Positions 6,218 to 15,000 of a DNA stretch of 17,765 bases are shown here, one piece after another; the stretch's first letter is position 1, and the number at the start of each line of letters is the position of its first letter. The position numbers and the translations under genes are program-made. The stretch spans positions 1-17,765 of the forward strand of contig CAZYCR010000019.1 in assembly GCA_964645815.1 (NCBI GenBank), written 5' to 3'. The notes under the pieces were generated by a model that was not told where the DNA came from, did no database searches, and saw only the letters and a program-made list of their open reading frames with translations. This stretch comes from JAHISC01 sp964645815 (lineage in GTDB: Bacteria > Patescibacteriota > Patescibacteriia > UBA9934).

Positions 6218-7402
6218 CAAATACTTAGCCAATAAATCTTGCCCTTTTTGAGCTGATTCTTCTTCACCGAGAGTTGATTTTTCTAAAATGTAATCAGTGA
6301 CAACATTGACGGCCTCTTCATCACTTAAGCCTTCCAGAGATAGCAACATAAATTCATAATGGAAATATTCGCGACGGTCATGATCTTCAATTTGTAACCA
6401 AAGTTGTTTATCAACAATATCCTCAACCGGATCATCGGATAATAGTCTCTTTTCTAAATAGCTATCTAATTCCCGCTGAATTGACTCAATTGAACGGTCG
6501 GAAAGATCGTCTTCGGTCAAAAATGGACGAACATAATTTAATAAAATATCAACTTGTTCATCAGCGTTTTCAGGATCAAAATGATAATCAACTGTGGCGT
6601 AATAAGGTTTCATTTGTAAGACAATGTCATCCGGTCGCTTATCGATTTCTGACGCTACATAACCATCGAGCAAAGCACGTGCCACTTTAAAATCCATATC
6701 AGTATCAACTGTTTTGTACAAAAGATACTCCATTGGCACGCCCCAGTCGCTGCGAAACTTATCTAAATAATTCACAATCAAATCTTTCATGAAAACCGCT
6801 TGATTATGACTTCGCTGCGGATCGCCAATCGCATAGCTCTGTCGGTGACGCAACCACTGCAATGAGGAAGTCGTTGGCAGATCAAAAATGCGTAAAATAC
6901 CAATCACCTGTGAAAAACCGGCGGTTACCACATAGTCAGCTTTGACACCAACGATCTTTTCGATTTGGGTGATCCCGTAATCAAGCCCGGCAAATGAACA
7001 AGCATTGGCCAGATAATACTGATTTGGTTCATAAGTACCTGGAGGAATATAGGCGTACGTACCGCGCGGGACTGAAGTGACGATAATTGTCCAATTTTCA
7101 ATATCCAAAGAAAACATGTGAATTGCATCACAGTGTGGTTCGTTGTTCCCTTTTCTGGAATCCAAACCCAAAACTAAAACATTGATTATCTTCTCATTTC
7201 CGAAAGCAACTTCACCGATTTCTTCTTCCAATTTTGCTTCTCTTTCCGCCACGACTTGGGTGACCACATCATCGATTGTCGGCGGCTCAATCCAGACTCC
7301 GTCATCATCATTGCTGGCAAATAAAAAATAAGCCGACCAAGCTCCGAAAGAAATCAATCCGAGTACAAAAAAACTGAGGATCAGCAGTATAGTCTTACGC
7401 AT
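6215..7402 (-). CDS. LytR-CpsA-Psr (LCP) family cell-wall ligase, divergent
   Basis: A 395-residue protein with a short basic N-terminus, a transmembrane segment at about 5-27, and an extracytoplasmic LCP domain. LCP enzymes move lipid-linked polymers onto peptidoglycan. Supporting motifs are VLGLDSR (78-83), CDAIHMFSLD (91-100, the usual RSDTI... block), TSVPRGTY (109-116, usually SIPRDTY) and RHRQSYAIGDPQRSHNQ (185-201, the RxR...GDxxRxxxQ block). Two changes stand out: a His-Cys in place of the usual Arg-Ser before D92, and Gly114 in place of the Asp of PRD. The C-terminal 130 or so residues are acidic and helical and I do not recognise them. The start at 7402 is only 16 nt past the HU terminator, so where it is transcribed from is unclear. 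The stop is TGA. Confidence 0.85.
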   Translation of the reverse strand: MRKTILLILSFFVLGLISFGAWSAYFLFASNDDDGVWIEPPTIDDVVTQVVAEREAKLEEEIGEVAFGNEKIINVLVLGLDSRKGNNEPHCDAIHMFSLDIENWTIIVTSVPRGTYAYIPPGTYEPNQYYLANACSFAGLDYGITQIEKIVGVKADYVVTAGFSQVIGILRIFDLPTTSSLQWLRHRQSYAIGDPQRSHNQAVFMKDLIVNYLDKFRSDWGVPMEYLLYKTVDTDMDFKVARALLDGYVASEIDKRPDDIVLQMKPYYATVDYHFDPENADEQVDILLNYVRPFLTEDDLSDRSIESIQRELDSYLEKRLLSDDPVEDIVDKQLWLQIEDHDRREYFHYEFMLLSLEGLSDEEAVNVVTDYILEKSTLGEEESAQKGQDLLAKYL

Positions 7403-7418
7403 ACATTCACAACGTACT

Positions 7419-7450
7419 AAAAAACCCCCTTCATTTCAAGGGGGTTTTTT
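7419..7450 (-). terminator. Intrinsic terminator of the HU gene
   Basis: A perfect 13-bp stem (AAAAAACCCCCTT with AAGGGGGTTTTTT) around a 6-nt loop, with T6 on each strand. It lies 18 nt past the HU stop and only 16 nt before the LCP start. Confidence 0.92.
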
Positions 7451-7468
7451 GTGTATATCTTCCGGATT

Positions 7469-7753
7469 TTAGAGCAAAGCGTCCTTAGCAGCCTTATTGA
7501 CGGTAAACTTGAGAACGGTTTTGGCAGGAATCTGAATTGTCTCTCCGGTCATTGGATTACGGCCAGTGCGAGCATTGCGGTGCTTCTTAGCCATTTTGCC
7601 AAGACCTGGAAGCATTACTTCACCACTACGCTTGATTTCCTTGTAAAGAAGGTTTACGAGCGCCATGTAGTGCTCTTCCGCCTCTTTCTTAGAAACTCCC
7701 CATGCCTCTGCCATAGCAGCCATGAGTTGAGACTTAGTAAGTCGTTTTTCCAT
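7469..7753 (-). CDS. hup: HU-family DNA-binding protein
   Basis: A 94-residue histone-like protein that bends and compacts DNA as a dimer in the nucleoid. The N-terminal helices (MEKRLTKSQLMAAMAEAWGVSKKEAEEH) are followed by LPGLGKMAKKHRNARTGRNP (49-68), in which the DNA-binding arm with GRNPMTGETIQIP is the family signature. Length is normal for HU (about 90). HU, not IHF, is the likely identity, as no partner subunit is visible. The mRNA leader, about 30 nt, has no Shine-Dalgarno and contains a 20-bp AT palindrome just before the ATG. It has its own promoter (7789-7817) and a strong terminator (7419-7450). Confidence 0.95.
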   Translation of the reverse strand: MEKRLTKSQLMAAMAEAWGVSKKEAEEHYMALVNLLYKEIKRSGEVMLPGLGKMAKKHRNARTGRNPMTGETIQIPAKTVLKFTVNKAAKDALL

Positions 7754-7757
7754 ATCG

Positions 7758-7777
7758 AAAAAATTAATTAATTTTTT
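7758..7777 (-). repeat. 20-bp perfect AT palindrome in the HU leader
   Basis: AAAAAATTAATTAATTTTTT is its own reverse complement and ends four bp before the HU ATG. On DNA it is a rigid, bent AT tract of a kind HU-like proteins bind; on RNA it could form a weak 8-bp hairpin close to the start codon. Autoregulation is possible but not shown. Confidence 0.5.
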
Positions 7778-7788
7778 ATGACTTTAAA

Positions 7789-7817
7789 ATCGTAGCATTT
7801 TCCTTGAAAATCTACAA
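7789..7817 (-). promoter_or_regulatory. Promoter of the HU gene
   Basis: The minus strand has TTGTAG at 7817-7812 (three of six), a 17-bp spacer, and an extended -10 TGC-TACGAT with the hexamer at 7794-7789. Transcription would start near 7782. Confidence 0.5.
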
Positions 7818-7822
7818 CTTTT

Positions 7823-7842
7823 TGTGCATAAATCTATACACA
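7823..7842. repeat. Imperfect palindrome upstream of the HU promoter
   Basis: TGTGCATA and TATACACA flank AATC, with one mismatch in eight pairs. It is centred about 50 bp upstream of the predicted HU transcription start and 20 bp beyond the kinase stop. It has no U-tract, so an operator is more likely than a terminator. Confidence 0.3.
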
Positions 7843-7861
7843 CTGCTTTTCAGCTGTCAAT

Positions 7862-10792
7862 TTATTTGAGTGGTAACTTAACCCAGAACTCACTCCCCTT
7901 AGCCTCTTGGCTTTTAAAGCCGATACTACCACCATGTTTTTCAACAATCGCTTTTGCAATATAAAGACCCAATCCCAAACCGTTAGGATGAACTGAATAG
8001 GCATTGGAAGCACGGAAAAAACGATCGAAGATGCTAGACTGCTCCGCGGCAGGAATACCAATGCCCGTATCAGTTATGCTGATTGTTAAAGTTTCCTTTA
8101 TAACCGATATCTTGGCTGATACCTTGCCTTCTTTTGTGTAATGAATAGCGTTGTCCAACAAAATACCTAAAACTCTTCTAATTTTTTCCGGATCAATATT
8201 AACTTCAAGACTATCATCAATTCCTTTAATTTCGCAGATAACATCATGAGATTTGCAATCAGGTGAATATTCAGTCAAGACTGATCTTAATAACGAACCA
8301 ATCAATGTTGCGGTTTTATCAAGATTCATTGTTTCTCGCTCGATATCTAAAACATAATCCATCTTATCAATCATAGAGATAACCTCCTGCTCACTGGAAA
8401 GAGCTTTGTGCAGCATTGCTTCTTGAGCATCGGTCAATTCCCCGAATTCATTACCAACCAACGACTCCAAAGCCCAGCGAACTTCGGTGAGCGGTGTTCG
8501 AGCTGTGTGTGATAAAGCGGTGATAAAGCGAGATTTCAATTTATCCAAATCCTTAACTTTCTCTTCTACCTTAGTCTGTTCGGTACGGTCACGCAAATAG
8601 AGTAAAAAGCGATCTTTTTCCTTGACAAAAAACACCTCAAGAACGAAATCGGCGACATTAACCATAAACTCTTCTCTTTGCCTGGCTGGTTCACTCTGAA
8701 TCTCATCCCAAATTATTTTATTTAAATTATTTGTTTTTGTTATTAGAGGTAAACCGGCATTGATCTTTTTTCCCGCAGCTTCATTATAATAAGAGACAAC
8801 GCCATCCAAACCAATTTCAAGAACCATGAATGGATTTACTTCAGGTAATCTGGCTACGCGGCTGATTTTACTTTGCGCAACTTTCAATTGAGTAATATCA
8901 GTCAAAACTTCTCTTGATCTGACAAAATTACCCTTGTCGTCTTTTTCCGCAACAACGTTTAAGTTAATAAAAATTTTATCGCCATCTTTCTTACGCATTA
9001 CCAATTCTTTATTGACAATCTTTCCCGTTTTGAAAAATTCTATGTAAGCTGCCTCAGCCTCCGCTCTTGAACCGAGATCATATAAAGTGATCGTCCGCTT
9101 ACCGATGACTTCTGATTCTTTATAACCGGTCTTTTTTAAAAAGGTGGCATTCACCTTATCAATTTTTTCGGTTTTGATGTCTGTGGAAATAAACATCGCC
9201 GGAGCATTATTGTAAAGATCTGAATATTCTTGTTCTGAGGCTTTTAATTTTTCTTCTGCCATTTTCAATTTCGAAATATCACGACCGGCACTCAAGGTAG
9301 CTACCACATCACCCACTGAATCAAGAACCTTGGAATTGGACCACTTGATCAATCGTCGTTCACCCTTGATATTGATAATTTCATTCTCAAACGTATCAAT
9401 ATGATCATTGAGATTATCGGATGATTTACTGTGAACAATTCGAATCTGTTGTCTGAGTTCTTTCGGTATATAATTGTTAAACCAGTTTCGGCCGATTAAA
9501 TCATCCTTTTTTTCTCCAAGAATTTCCGCACCGGCGTTATTAATACGCACAATCTTTCCCTCACGGTCTAAAACCAACATGATCACCGGCGCGATTTCAA
9601 AATACTGTTCCGCTCGATTTCTCTCCTTGATTAACTCAATCTGACGTGCCTGTCTGTCCGAGATGTCACGTATTGTCGCAACCGCCTCCCATTCGCCGTT
9701 AACCAAACGAGTACTGGAAATTGAGACTTCGGCGGGGAAAAGACTTTTATTTTTTCTCCTTACTTGCATTTCAACAGTCCTGTTAATTAGAATTCCCTTC
9801 CCAGTTCTTTTCATTTTTTTAAAAGCTGCCGGAGATAGTGCGCTTTCGAAACTGTTTAATTCAACAAAATTGGTAATCTTCTGACCGATCATCTCTTTCT
9901 CAGTATAACCGACCATTTTTTGAATCGCGCTATTACAAAAAGTCAGCTCGGAATTCCCGTTAACCATAATAATTCCGTCTTTGGCGGATGCACTGATACT
10001 TTTTAACCTGGACTGAAGATTCTCAAGCTCTGTCTGATTAACGCCATAAGCCTTCCTGAGATCTTTGGAATAACTATCGATTTTATTTGCTTGAACAACC
10101 AGTTTTTTTTGAAAACGATTAAAGATCCAAAGCAGACTTAATACTATGAGAAGTGAAACAAAGATGGTAAAAGATATCAGATACGTTTTTAGTCGGACAA
10201 TATCCTTTAATAAAGCCGTGTTATCAAAACTAACCTCAACTATAAAGGCTCTTCCGGAGAGTTCAAGTTTTACCGGAATATAAATTCGAGCCATCCTCTC
10301 GACTCCGAAAATATTTAAAAAAGGTCGATCTTCGATTACCAGGACTTGTCCGGTATGCAAGACATCTTCTAATGCCGGAAAAGTAAAAACTTTACCAACC
10401 ATGGCTGTACCGGAAACGGAATATTCTTTGCCTGAGGAATCCATGACCGACAAAACCGGACTATTGGTCCACAACAATCTTCTACTACTATCAAAAAAAG
10501 AAAGACTCAAAACTCCGGGTATAAACGAGGTTTCTTCGGCAATGTGATTAAAAGAGTCAATAACTTCCGGATCAGAATATTTTTCGAAATTTTTTGATGT
10601 GGAATCCTCATGAGTCATGTGTGCAATAACAGTATTCGGTATCTTATTCAGTTGCTGATCGAATAATAGCTTGGTTATCAAATTGGAAAAAATTAAACTA
10701 ACGAAAATAATAGAAACAAGCAAAATCAAAACTATCATCGTATATAAAACGATGTACTTTCGAAATGAAGGTATTTTTTCCTTTTTCGCCAT
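7862..10792 (-). CDS. Membrane sensor histidine kinase with multiple PAS domains
   Basis: A 976-residue protein. A first transmembrane segment (about 17-38) and a second (about 204-225) frame an extracytoplasmic sensor region of about 165 residues. PAS-like domains follow at roughly 265-380, 394-508 and 520-635, with a more degenerate one at about 650-738. The HisKA H-box reads LSHTARTPLTEVRWAL, with the phosphoacceptor at H762. The HATPase domain has the N box (LLDNAIHYT, N881), G1 (DTGIGIP, from 908) and G2 (GLGLGLYIAKAI, from 938). The kinase therefore looks active. No response regulator gene is adjacent, so it is an orphan kinase here. The ATG at 10792 is preceded by GTG at 10795; both overlap an unusually long Shine-Dalgarno. 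It is followed by the HU gene with no clear terminator in between. The ligand is unknown. Confidence 0.92.
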   Translation of the reverse strand: MAKKEKIPSFRKYIVLYTMIVLILLVSIIFVSLIFSNLITKLLFDQQLNKIPNTVIAHMTHEDSTSKNFEKYSDPEVIDSFNHIAEETSFIPGVLSLSFFDSSRRLLWTNSPVLSVMDSSGKEYSVSGTAMVGKVFTFPALEDVLHTGQVLVIEDRPFLNIFGVERMARIYIPVKLELSGRAFIVEVSFDNTALLKDIVRLKTYLISFTIFVSLLIVLSLLWIFNRFQKKLVVQANKIDSYSKDLRKAYGVNQTELENLQSRLKSISASAKDGIIMVNGNSELTFCNSAIQKMVGYTEKEMIGQKITNFVELNSFESALSPAAFKKMKRTGKGILINRTVEMQVRRKNKSLFPAEVSISSTRLVNGEWEAVATIRDISDRQARQIELIKERNRAEQYFEIAPVIMLVLDREGKIVRINNAGAEILGEKKDDLIGRNWFNNYIPKELRQQIRIVHSKSSDNLNDHIDTFENEIINIKGERRLIKWSNSKVLDSVGDVVATLSAGRDISKLKMAEEKLKASEQEYSDLYNNAPAMFISTDIKTEKIDKVNATFLKKTGYKESEVIGKRTITLYDLGSRAEAEAAYIEFFKTGKIVNKELVMRKKDGDKIFINLNVVAEKDDKGNFVRSREVLTDITQLKVAQSKISRVARLPEVNPFMVLEIGLDGVVSYYNEAAGKKINAGLPLITKTNNLNKIIWDEIQSEPARQREEFMVNVADFVLEVFFVKEKDRFLLYLRDRTEQTKVEEKVKDLDKLKSRFITALSHTARTPLTEVRWALESLVGNEFGELTDAQEAMLHKALSSEQEVISMIDKMDYVLDIERETMNLDKTATLIGSLLRSVLTEYSPDCKSHDVICEIKGIDDSLEVNIDPEKIRRVLGILLDNAIHYTKEGKVSAKISVIKETLTISITDTGIGIPAAEQSSIFDRFFRASNAYSVHPNGLGLGLYIAKAIVEKHGGSIGFKSQEAKGSEFWVKLPLK

Positions 10793-10802
10793 CACCTCCT
10801 TT
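10791..10802 (-). promoter_or_regulatory. 12-nt perfect Shine-Dalgarno overlapping the kinase start codon
   Basis: The minus strand reads AAAGGAGGTGAT, fully complementary to the usual 3' end of bacterial 16S rRNA over 12 nt. The ATG (10792-10790) begins inside it, and GGAGG is only 2 nt from the ATG. No ATG, GTG or TTG lies at a normal distance downstream. Confidence 0.6.
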
Positions 10803-10813
10803 AATTACATATA

Positions 10814-10836
10814 ATTATAACACAAAGTTGACTTTG
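10814..10836 (-). promoter_or_regulatory. Kinase promoter (extended -10) with an inverted repeat in the spacer
   Basis: The minus strand reads TGTTATAAT (10822-10814), a perfect TGN-TATAAT; the -35 is poor. Immediately upstream, CAAAGT and ACTTTG separated by two bases (10836-10823) form a small inverted repeat where a repressor could block RNA polymerase. Confidence 0.55.
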
Positions 10837-10867
10837 AGCGCCGGGTTTTCCTCACCTTGATTGTCAT

Positions 10868-10893
10868 AAAAAAACGAGTGATCTCGTTTTTTT
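10868..10893 (-). terminator. Intrinsic terminator of the tRNA-Thr gene
   Basis: AAAAAAACGAG, a TGAT loop and CTCGTTTTTTT form an 11-bp stem with seven T on either strand, two nt beyond the tRNA 3' CCA. Confidence 0.9.
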
Positions 10894-10895
10894 CG

Positions 10896-10971
10896 TGGAG
10901 CCGTTGTCGGGAATCGAACCCGAGACCTCATCCTTACCATGGATGCGCTCTGCCATCTGAGCTACAACGGC
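10896..10971 (-). tRNA. tRNA-Thr (anticodon GGT)
   Basis: A 76-nt tRNA on the minus strand. The acceptor stem is GCCGTTG with CAACGGC. The D arm contains TAGCTCAGATGGCAGAGC. The anticodon stem CATCC/GGATG encloses ATGGTAA, giving anticodon GGT, which reads ACC and ACU. The T arm holds GGTTCGATTCC. The 3' CCA is encoded in the DNA after a U discriminator. It has its own promoter and terminator, so it is a single-gene transcription unit. Confidence 0.96.
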
Positions 10972-11005
10972 ACTCTTGTCCCTTATTTCAATAAATTCCG
11001 TTCTG

Positions 11006-11034
11006 AGGATACCCGATTCCATTCATTTTGACAA
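11006..11034 (-). promoter_or_regulatory. Promoter of the tRNA-Thr gene
   Basis: TTGTCA (five of six) at 11034-11029, a 17-bp spacer and TATCCT (four of six) at 11011-11006. Transcription starts near 10999, about 28 nt before the tRNA 5' end. Its -35 overlaps the aldolase -35 on the other strand. Confidence 0.6.
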
Positions 11035-11056
11035 TACCTTATACTATACTCATAAA
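11028..11056 (+). promoter_or_regulatory. Promoter of the aldolase gene
   Basis: A perfect TTGACA at 11028-11033, a 17-bp spacer and CATAAA (four of six) at 11051-11056 would start transcription near 11063, two nt before the ATG. A TATACT at 11045-11050 is an alternative -10 with a poor -35; it would give an 8-nt leader. Confidence 0.5.
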
Positions 11057-11064
11057 AAATAACT

Positions 11065-12054
11065 ATGAATAAAGCACAACTTAAGGAGGTGGCGAAACAA
11101 CTCGTGTCCCCCGGTAAAGGAATCTTGGCGGCCGATGAAAGCAATCCAACGGCAACAAAACGGTTACGACAGTATGGAATTGAATCAACCGAAGAAACCA
11201 GACGAGCCTACAGAGATTTATTTTTAAGCTGCCCGGAGATTGAGAAATACATCTCCGGAGTAATTCTTTTCGATGAAACGATTCGCGAAGACAACCTAGC
11301 CGGTATTCCCTTTGCCCAGCTATTAATTCAAAAAAATATGTTGCCGGGCATCAAAGTTGACCAAGGAAAAGAACCTGATCCTAATTCGGCTGAAGAAACC
11401 TTAACAGTTGGTTTGGTAGGGCTTGAGGAAAGGTTGGCTGAATACAAACACATGGGAGCCAAATTCACAAAATGGCGCGCGGTCATAAAAATTAAAAATG
11501 AGACCTTACCGAGCGCAAGTAACATCAAAATGGAAGTAAAACGTTTGGCTCAATTTGCTCTGATCAGTCAGCAAGCTGGTTTGGTGCCGATTGTTGAGCC
11601 AGAGGTTTTACATAGTGGCAACCATTCAATCGAACGAGCTGCTGAAGTGACAAAAAAGACTTTGACCTCACTTTTTGAAGAATTAGAAATCGTTGGAGTT
11701 GATCTTGGGGCAACAATCTTAAAAACTAGTATGGTTTTGCCGGGCAAGGATGCAAGCGTTGCTCCGCCGGAAAAAGTTGCACAAGCTACTAAAGATGTGC
11801 TTCTGAGCTGCGTACCAGAAAAAATCGCTGGCGTTGTTTTTCTCTCCGGTGGCCAAGAGCCAGAAGAAGCGACCGCGAATCTTACAGCCATTAATCAATT
11901 CGAATACCCTTGGCCAGTTTCTTACTCTTTTGCTCGAGCGTTACAGACTCCCGCCCTTGAAGTCTGGCAAGGAAAAACAAATAATATCGAGCTAGCTCGT
12001 GCTGCTTTCATAAAAAGACTCAAAGCTAATCAAGATGCAATCAGCAAAAGTTAA
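11065..12054 (+). CDS. fba: Class I fructose-bisphosphate aldolase
   Basis: A 329-residue Schiff-base aldolase that interconverts fructose 1,6-bisphosphate with dihydroxyacetone phosphate and glyceraldehyde 3-phosphate in the cytosol. It aligns along its length with animal-type class I aldolases: GKGILAADES (17-26), GIKVDQG (95-101), KFTKWRAVIKI (133-143, the KWR active-site block), VEPEV (177-181), Schiff-base Lys in ILKTSMVLPGK (K220), LSGGQ (260-264) and SFARALQ (288-294, the phosphate-binding Arg). The usual Lys in VDKG is Gln here (Q100). No metal-site motif of class II enzymes is present. An AAGGAGGTG lies inside codons 7-9, but the start at 11065 is supported by the conserved N-terminus. 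It stands alone with its own promoter and terminator. Confidence 0.95.
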   Translation: MNKAQLKEVAKQLVSPGKGILAADESNPTATKRLRQYGIESTEETRRAYRDLFLSCPEIEKYISGVILFDETIREDNLAGIPFAQLLIQKNMLPGIKVDQGKEPDPNSAEETLTVGLVGLEERLAEYKHMGAKFTKWRAVIKIKNETLPSASNIKMEVKRLAQFALISQQAGLVPIVEPEVLHSGNHSIERAAEVTKKTLTSLFEELEIVGVDLGATILKTSMVLPGKDASVAPPEKVAQATKDVLLSCVPEKIAGVVFLSGGQEPEEATANLTAINQFEYPWPVSYSFARALQTPALEVWQGKTNNIELARAAFIKRLKANQDAISKS

Positions 12055-12055
12055 T

Positions 12056-12085
12056 AAAACATCCGCCTCAGTTGGCGGGTGTTTT
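12056..12085. terminator. Bidirectional terminator between the aldolase and RND genes
   Basis: A 12-bp stem (AAAACATCCGCC with GGCGGGTGTTTT, one G-U pair) and a 6-nt loop, with A/T runs on both sides. It sits between the stops of two convergent genes at 12054 and 12087. Confidence 0.9.
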
Positions 12086-12086
12086 A

Positions 12087-15000
12087 TTATTGCATAAAGT
12101 TTAAACTGATCGGTGGTTCTGGTACTGCTTTTTGTTTTTTGAATTTTCCAACAACTTTCTGAAGATTGCGAACTATAGTTGAACTCCACAAGTAGAGAAT
12201 TGGGGTCACAATCAGAGATAGCATGGCAGAGGAAACGATACCAAAGACAATCGCAGCAGCCAAACCTTTCCAGAAAGCTGAGAAGAAAATCAGAGGCAAG
12301 AGTCCACCAAGTGTTGTTAGCTGTGTCAAAACAATCGGTCGGAAACGAATAGCTACCGAAGTCGCGATCGCATCAGCCGGTGTTTTTCCGGCACGCTTCA
12401 TTTGATTAGCAAAGTCAATTAACAGAATAGTCACGTTGACCACAATTCCAGCCATGGTCACAACTCCCAAAAGTTCCAAGAAACCGAGCTGCCCGGTTGT
12501 CACAGCTGAAGCTACGAAGACTCCAACTAGACCCAACGGGATGGCGAAGAGAATAATGAATGGTTCAAGATATGATCGGAAGAAAGCGACCAAGAGGATG
12601 TAGATCAAGAAGATGGCGATCGCCAAGGCTGTGAAAAGCTCATTGAATGAATCCATCATCATGTCCATCGCGCCAGTTGAAGTCACTGCATCTTGTTCTA
12701 GACCAAGTTCTTCTAGTTTATCTTCGCTCAAATATTTATCGAGTTCGCGTTGAATTTCGTTGGTATCAACATCTTCTTCAAAAGAAGCGGAAATTTCAAC
12801 ATAACGGCTACCATTAACACGCTGAATCACTTTTGACGGTGCGCTATCTGAACTATCAACTAAATCAGCAATGGTAATTTCTTGAATTTTGCCAGCGACC
12901 GGCATGGCAGCAACGGTAATTTTACTGACCGCTGCAAGATCTTCCGGCTCATTAGCGGAAGCTGAATAAAGCTCAAAGGTTTCTCCGCCAAAAGAAATCT
13001 TACCCAACTCTTTTTCTTGCAAACGACTGGAAAGAATAGAATAAATATAAGCTGGGTTTTGTGCCAATGGATTATCACTCTTTAAGCGATAAGTAACTGT
13101 TGAGCTGGCTTTTTCGTCAGAGAGGCTGTTGGAAATTTGTTTCACGCCGTCAAAATCTCCCAAGAATTCTTCAATATCTTTACCGGCTGAGGCTAAAGTT
13201 TCCAAATCATCACCAGTTAAACTGACTCGAATCGGATAGGCGTCTGTTGGCGGTCCGGCCGTTGTTGTTGAGGCTTCGATCAAAACGTCGTCCGAAATTT
13301 TATTGAACTTTGCGTTTAGATCGCTGACTAATTCAGCAGAAGTACGCATGCCGGCATCTTTTCGCTCATCGGCTTGGAACAACTCAACCAACATGGTGAA
13401 AGAATTACCAGACTGTTGATAATAAAGGAATTTCTTAACTTCCGGTTGCTCAGCAAGAATTGATTGAACTGGGGCTGCAAAATCATGCACCGCACTATCG
13501 AAGTCATAACTTTCATCAATTTCGGCGTTCACCAAAACTTGATACATGTCGTCTTCACCAGCGAACTGAACAACTTCCACTGCCCCGCTGCCGATTGTTA
13601 CTGCAGCGACGATCATTGGAGAAGCAATTGTCAAAAAGAATAAGGCAACTCGGAAAGCCAGTCTTCCCTTTCCTGGACCTAACAAAAACTTAATGAAGCC
13701 ACCAATCTTTTTTGAAACCCACCAAGTACCAGTTAATTCAGGATTTTCTTCATCCAAGTTGACTCGCTTTGAAGAAAGCAAACGAGCAGCAACAGGCATG
13801 TAGAAAAGAGTCGGAATCAACATTGAAGCGATCATGGCTGGAATAACTGTGGCTGGAATATACTGAATGATTTCGCCAAAGAATCCAGAAACTACACCAA
13901 ATGGCACGAAAACCAAGATATTAGTTGCAACTGCCAAAAGCACTCCGGTTCCAACCGTAGACATGGTCTTAGCTGCCGCATCTTTTGGACTCAAACCTTG
14001 TGCTTTGTATCTTTGCAATGACTCCAAGAAAACAATGGTCGGATCAACAACCAAACCAATGACTAAAACCATTGAGAACAAAACCAAGGTATTTAGATCA
14101 ATATCAACCAAATAAAGGTAGATGGAAGCAAAGAAGAGCGAAAGTGGCACAGAAAGCGCTGCCATAATTGCCACGCGCAGGTTCATAAAAATAAGCAAAA
14201 GCAAAATCACTAAGCCAAGACCGCCGAAGATATAACCAAGGAAGGCAAAAGCTCCCCAGCTGTCGAACGGCTGGCCAAAAAGACTGGAGGTAATTTCATC
14301 AATTTGAATTTCTGTTTCTTCTGCCTGACTGTACATCATCACCAACTTACCTCTTGAAGAAGTATCATTATCAACTTCATCGATTAGCTCAACTACGTCG
14401 TCGGAGACATGAATCAAGTCAGCGTCGCCGTCGATAGTGACAGAATAAATAATTGCTCGCTGAGTATTGAACTCACCATTGATGTCGTTGTCGTCTCGAA
14501 AACCAATTCGATTGTAACGATCATTATTGTTGAGTCTTGGTTCAACCGTTGCTACATCGCCGAGAGTTACAGTACCTAAACTTAGATCACGAATGTCTTC
14601 GAGAGATGTCAGTGGTTTTTCCAAAACTAAGCTGACGGTCTTGCCATCTTCCTCCACAGTACCAACCGGGGCTTTGAAGTTAGCGAATTGCAACATTGTT
14701 TCAACATCGTTGCGATTCAAATTATTTTTGGACAAAGCCTCATCGTCAAAAGTAATCAAAATTTCCGGAGTTAAAGGATTCAATGCACGAACAGATTTAA
14801 CTCCGTCAACCGCTTCCAACTCTGCTGATAATTCTTTGCCGGCTTCATAGAGTCCCCAATCATTTGCCGGACCAGTAACTGCAATCATGAAATGACCAAC
14901 GTCGGCAACCGAATAACCGCTGGTTACAGGATCTTCGGCATCTGTTGGAAAATCGGCTAGGTCAATTTCTTTCTTTAAGTCATCAATTGCCTTTTCTAAA

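Noticed and set aside
5358..7402. A restriction or defence operon formed by the nuclease and LCP genes
   Set aside because: LCP is a wall enzyme, and no methylase, helicase or specificity subunit is adjacent. Proximity alone does not make a system.
7451..7771. A 106-codon plus-strand frame opposite HU
   Set aside because: It is the antisense shadow of the HU gene; it has no homology that I can recognise and no promoter.
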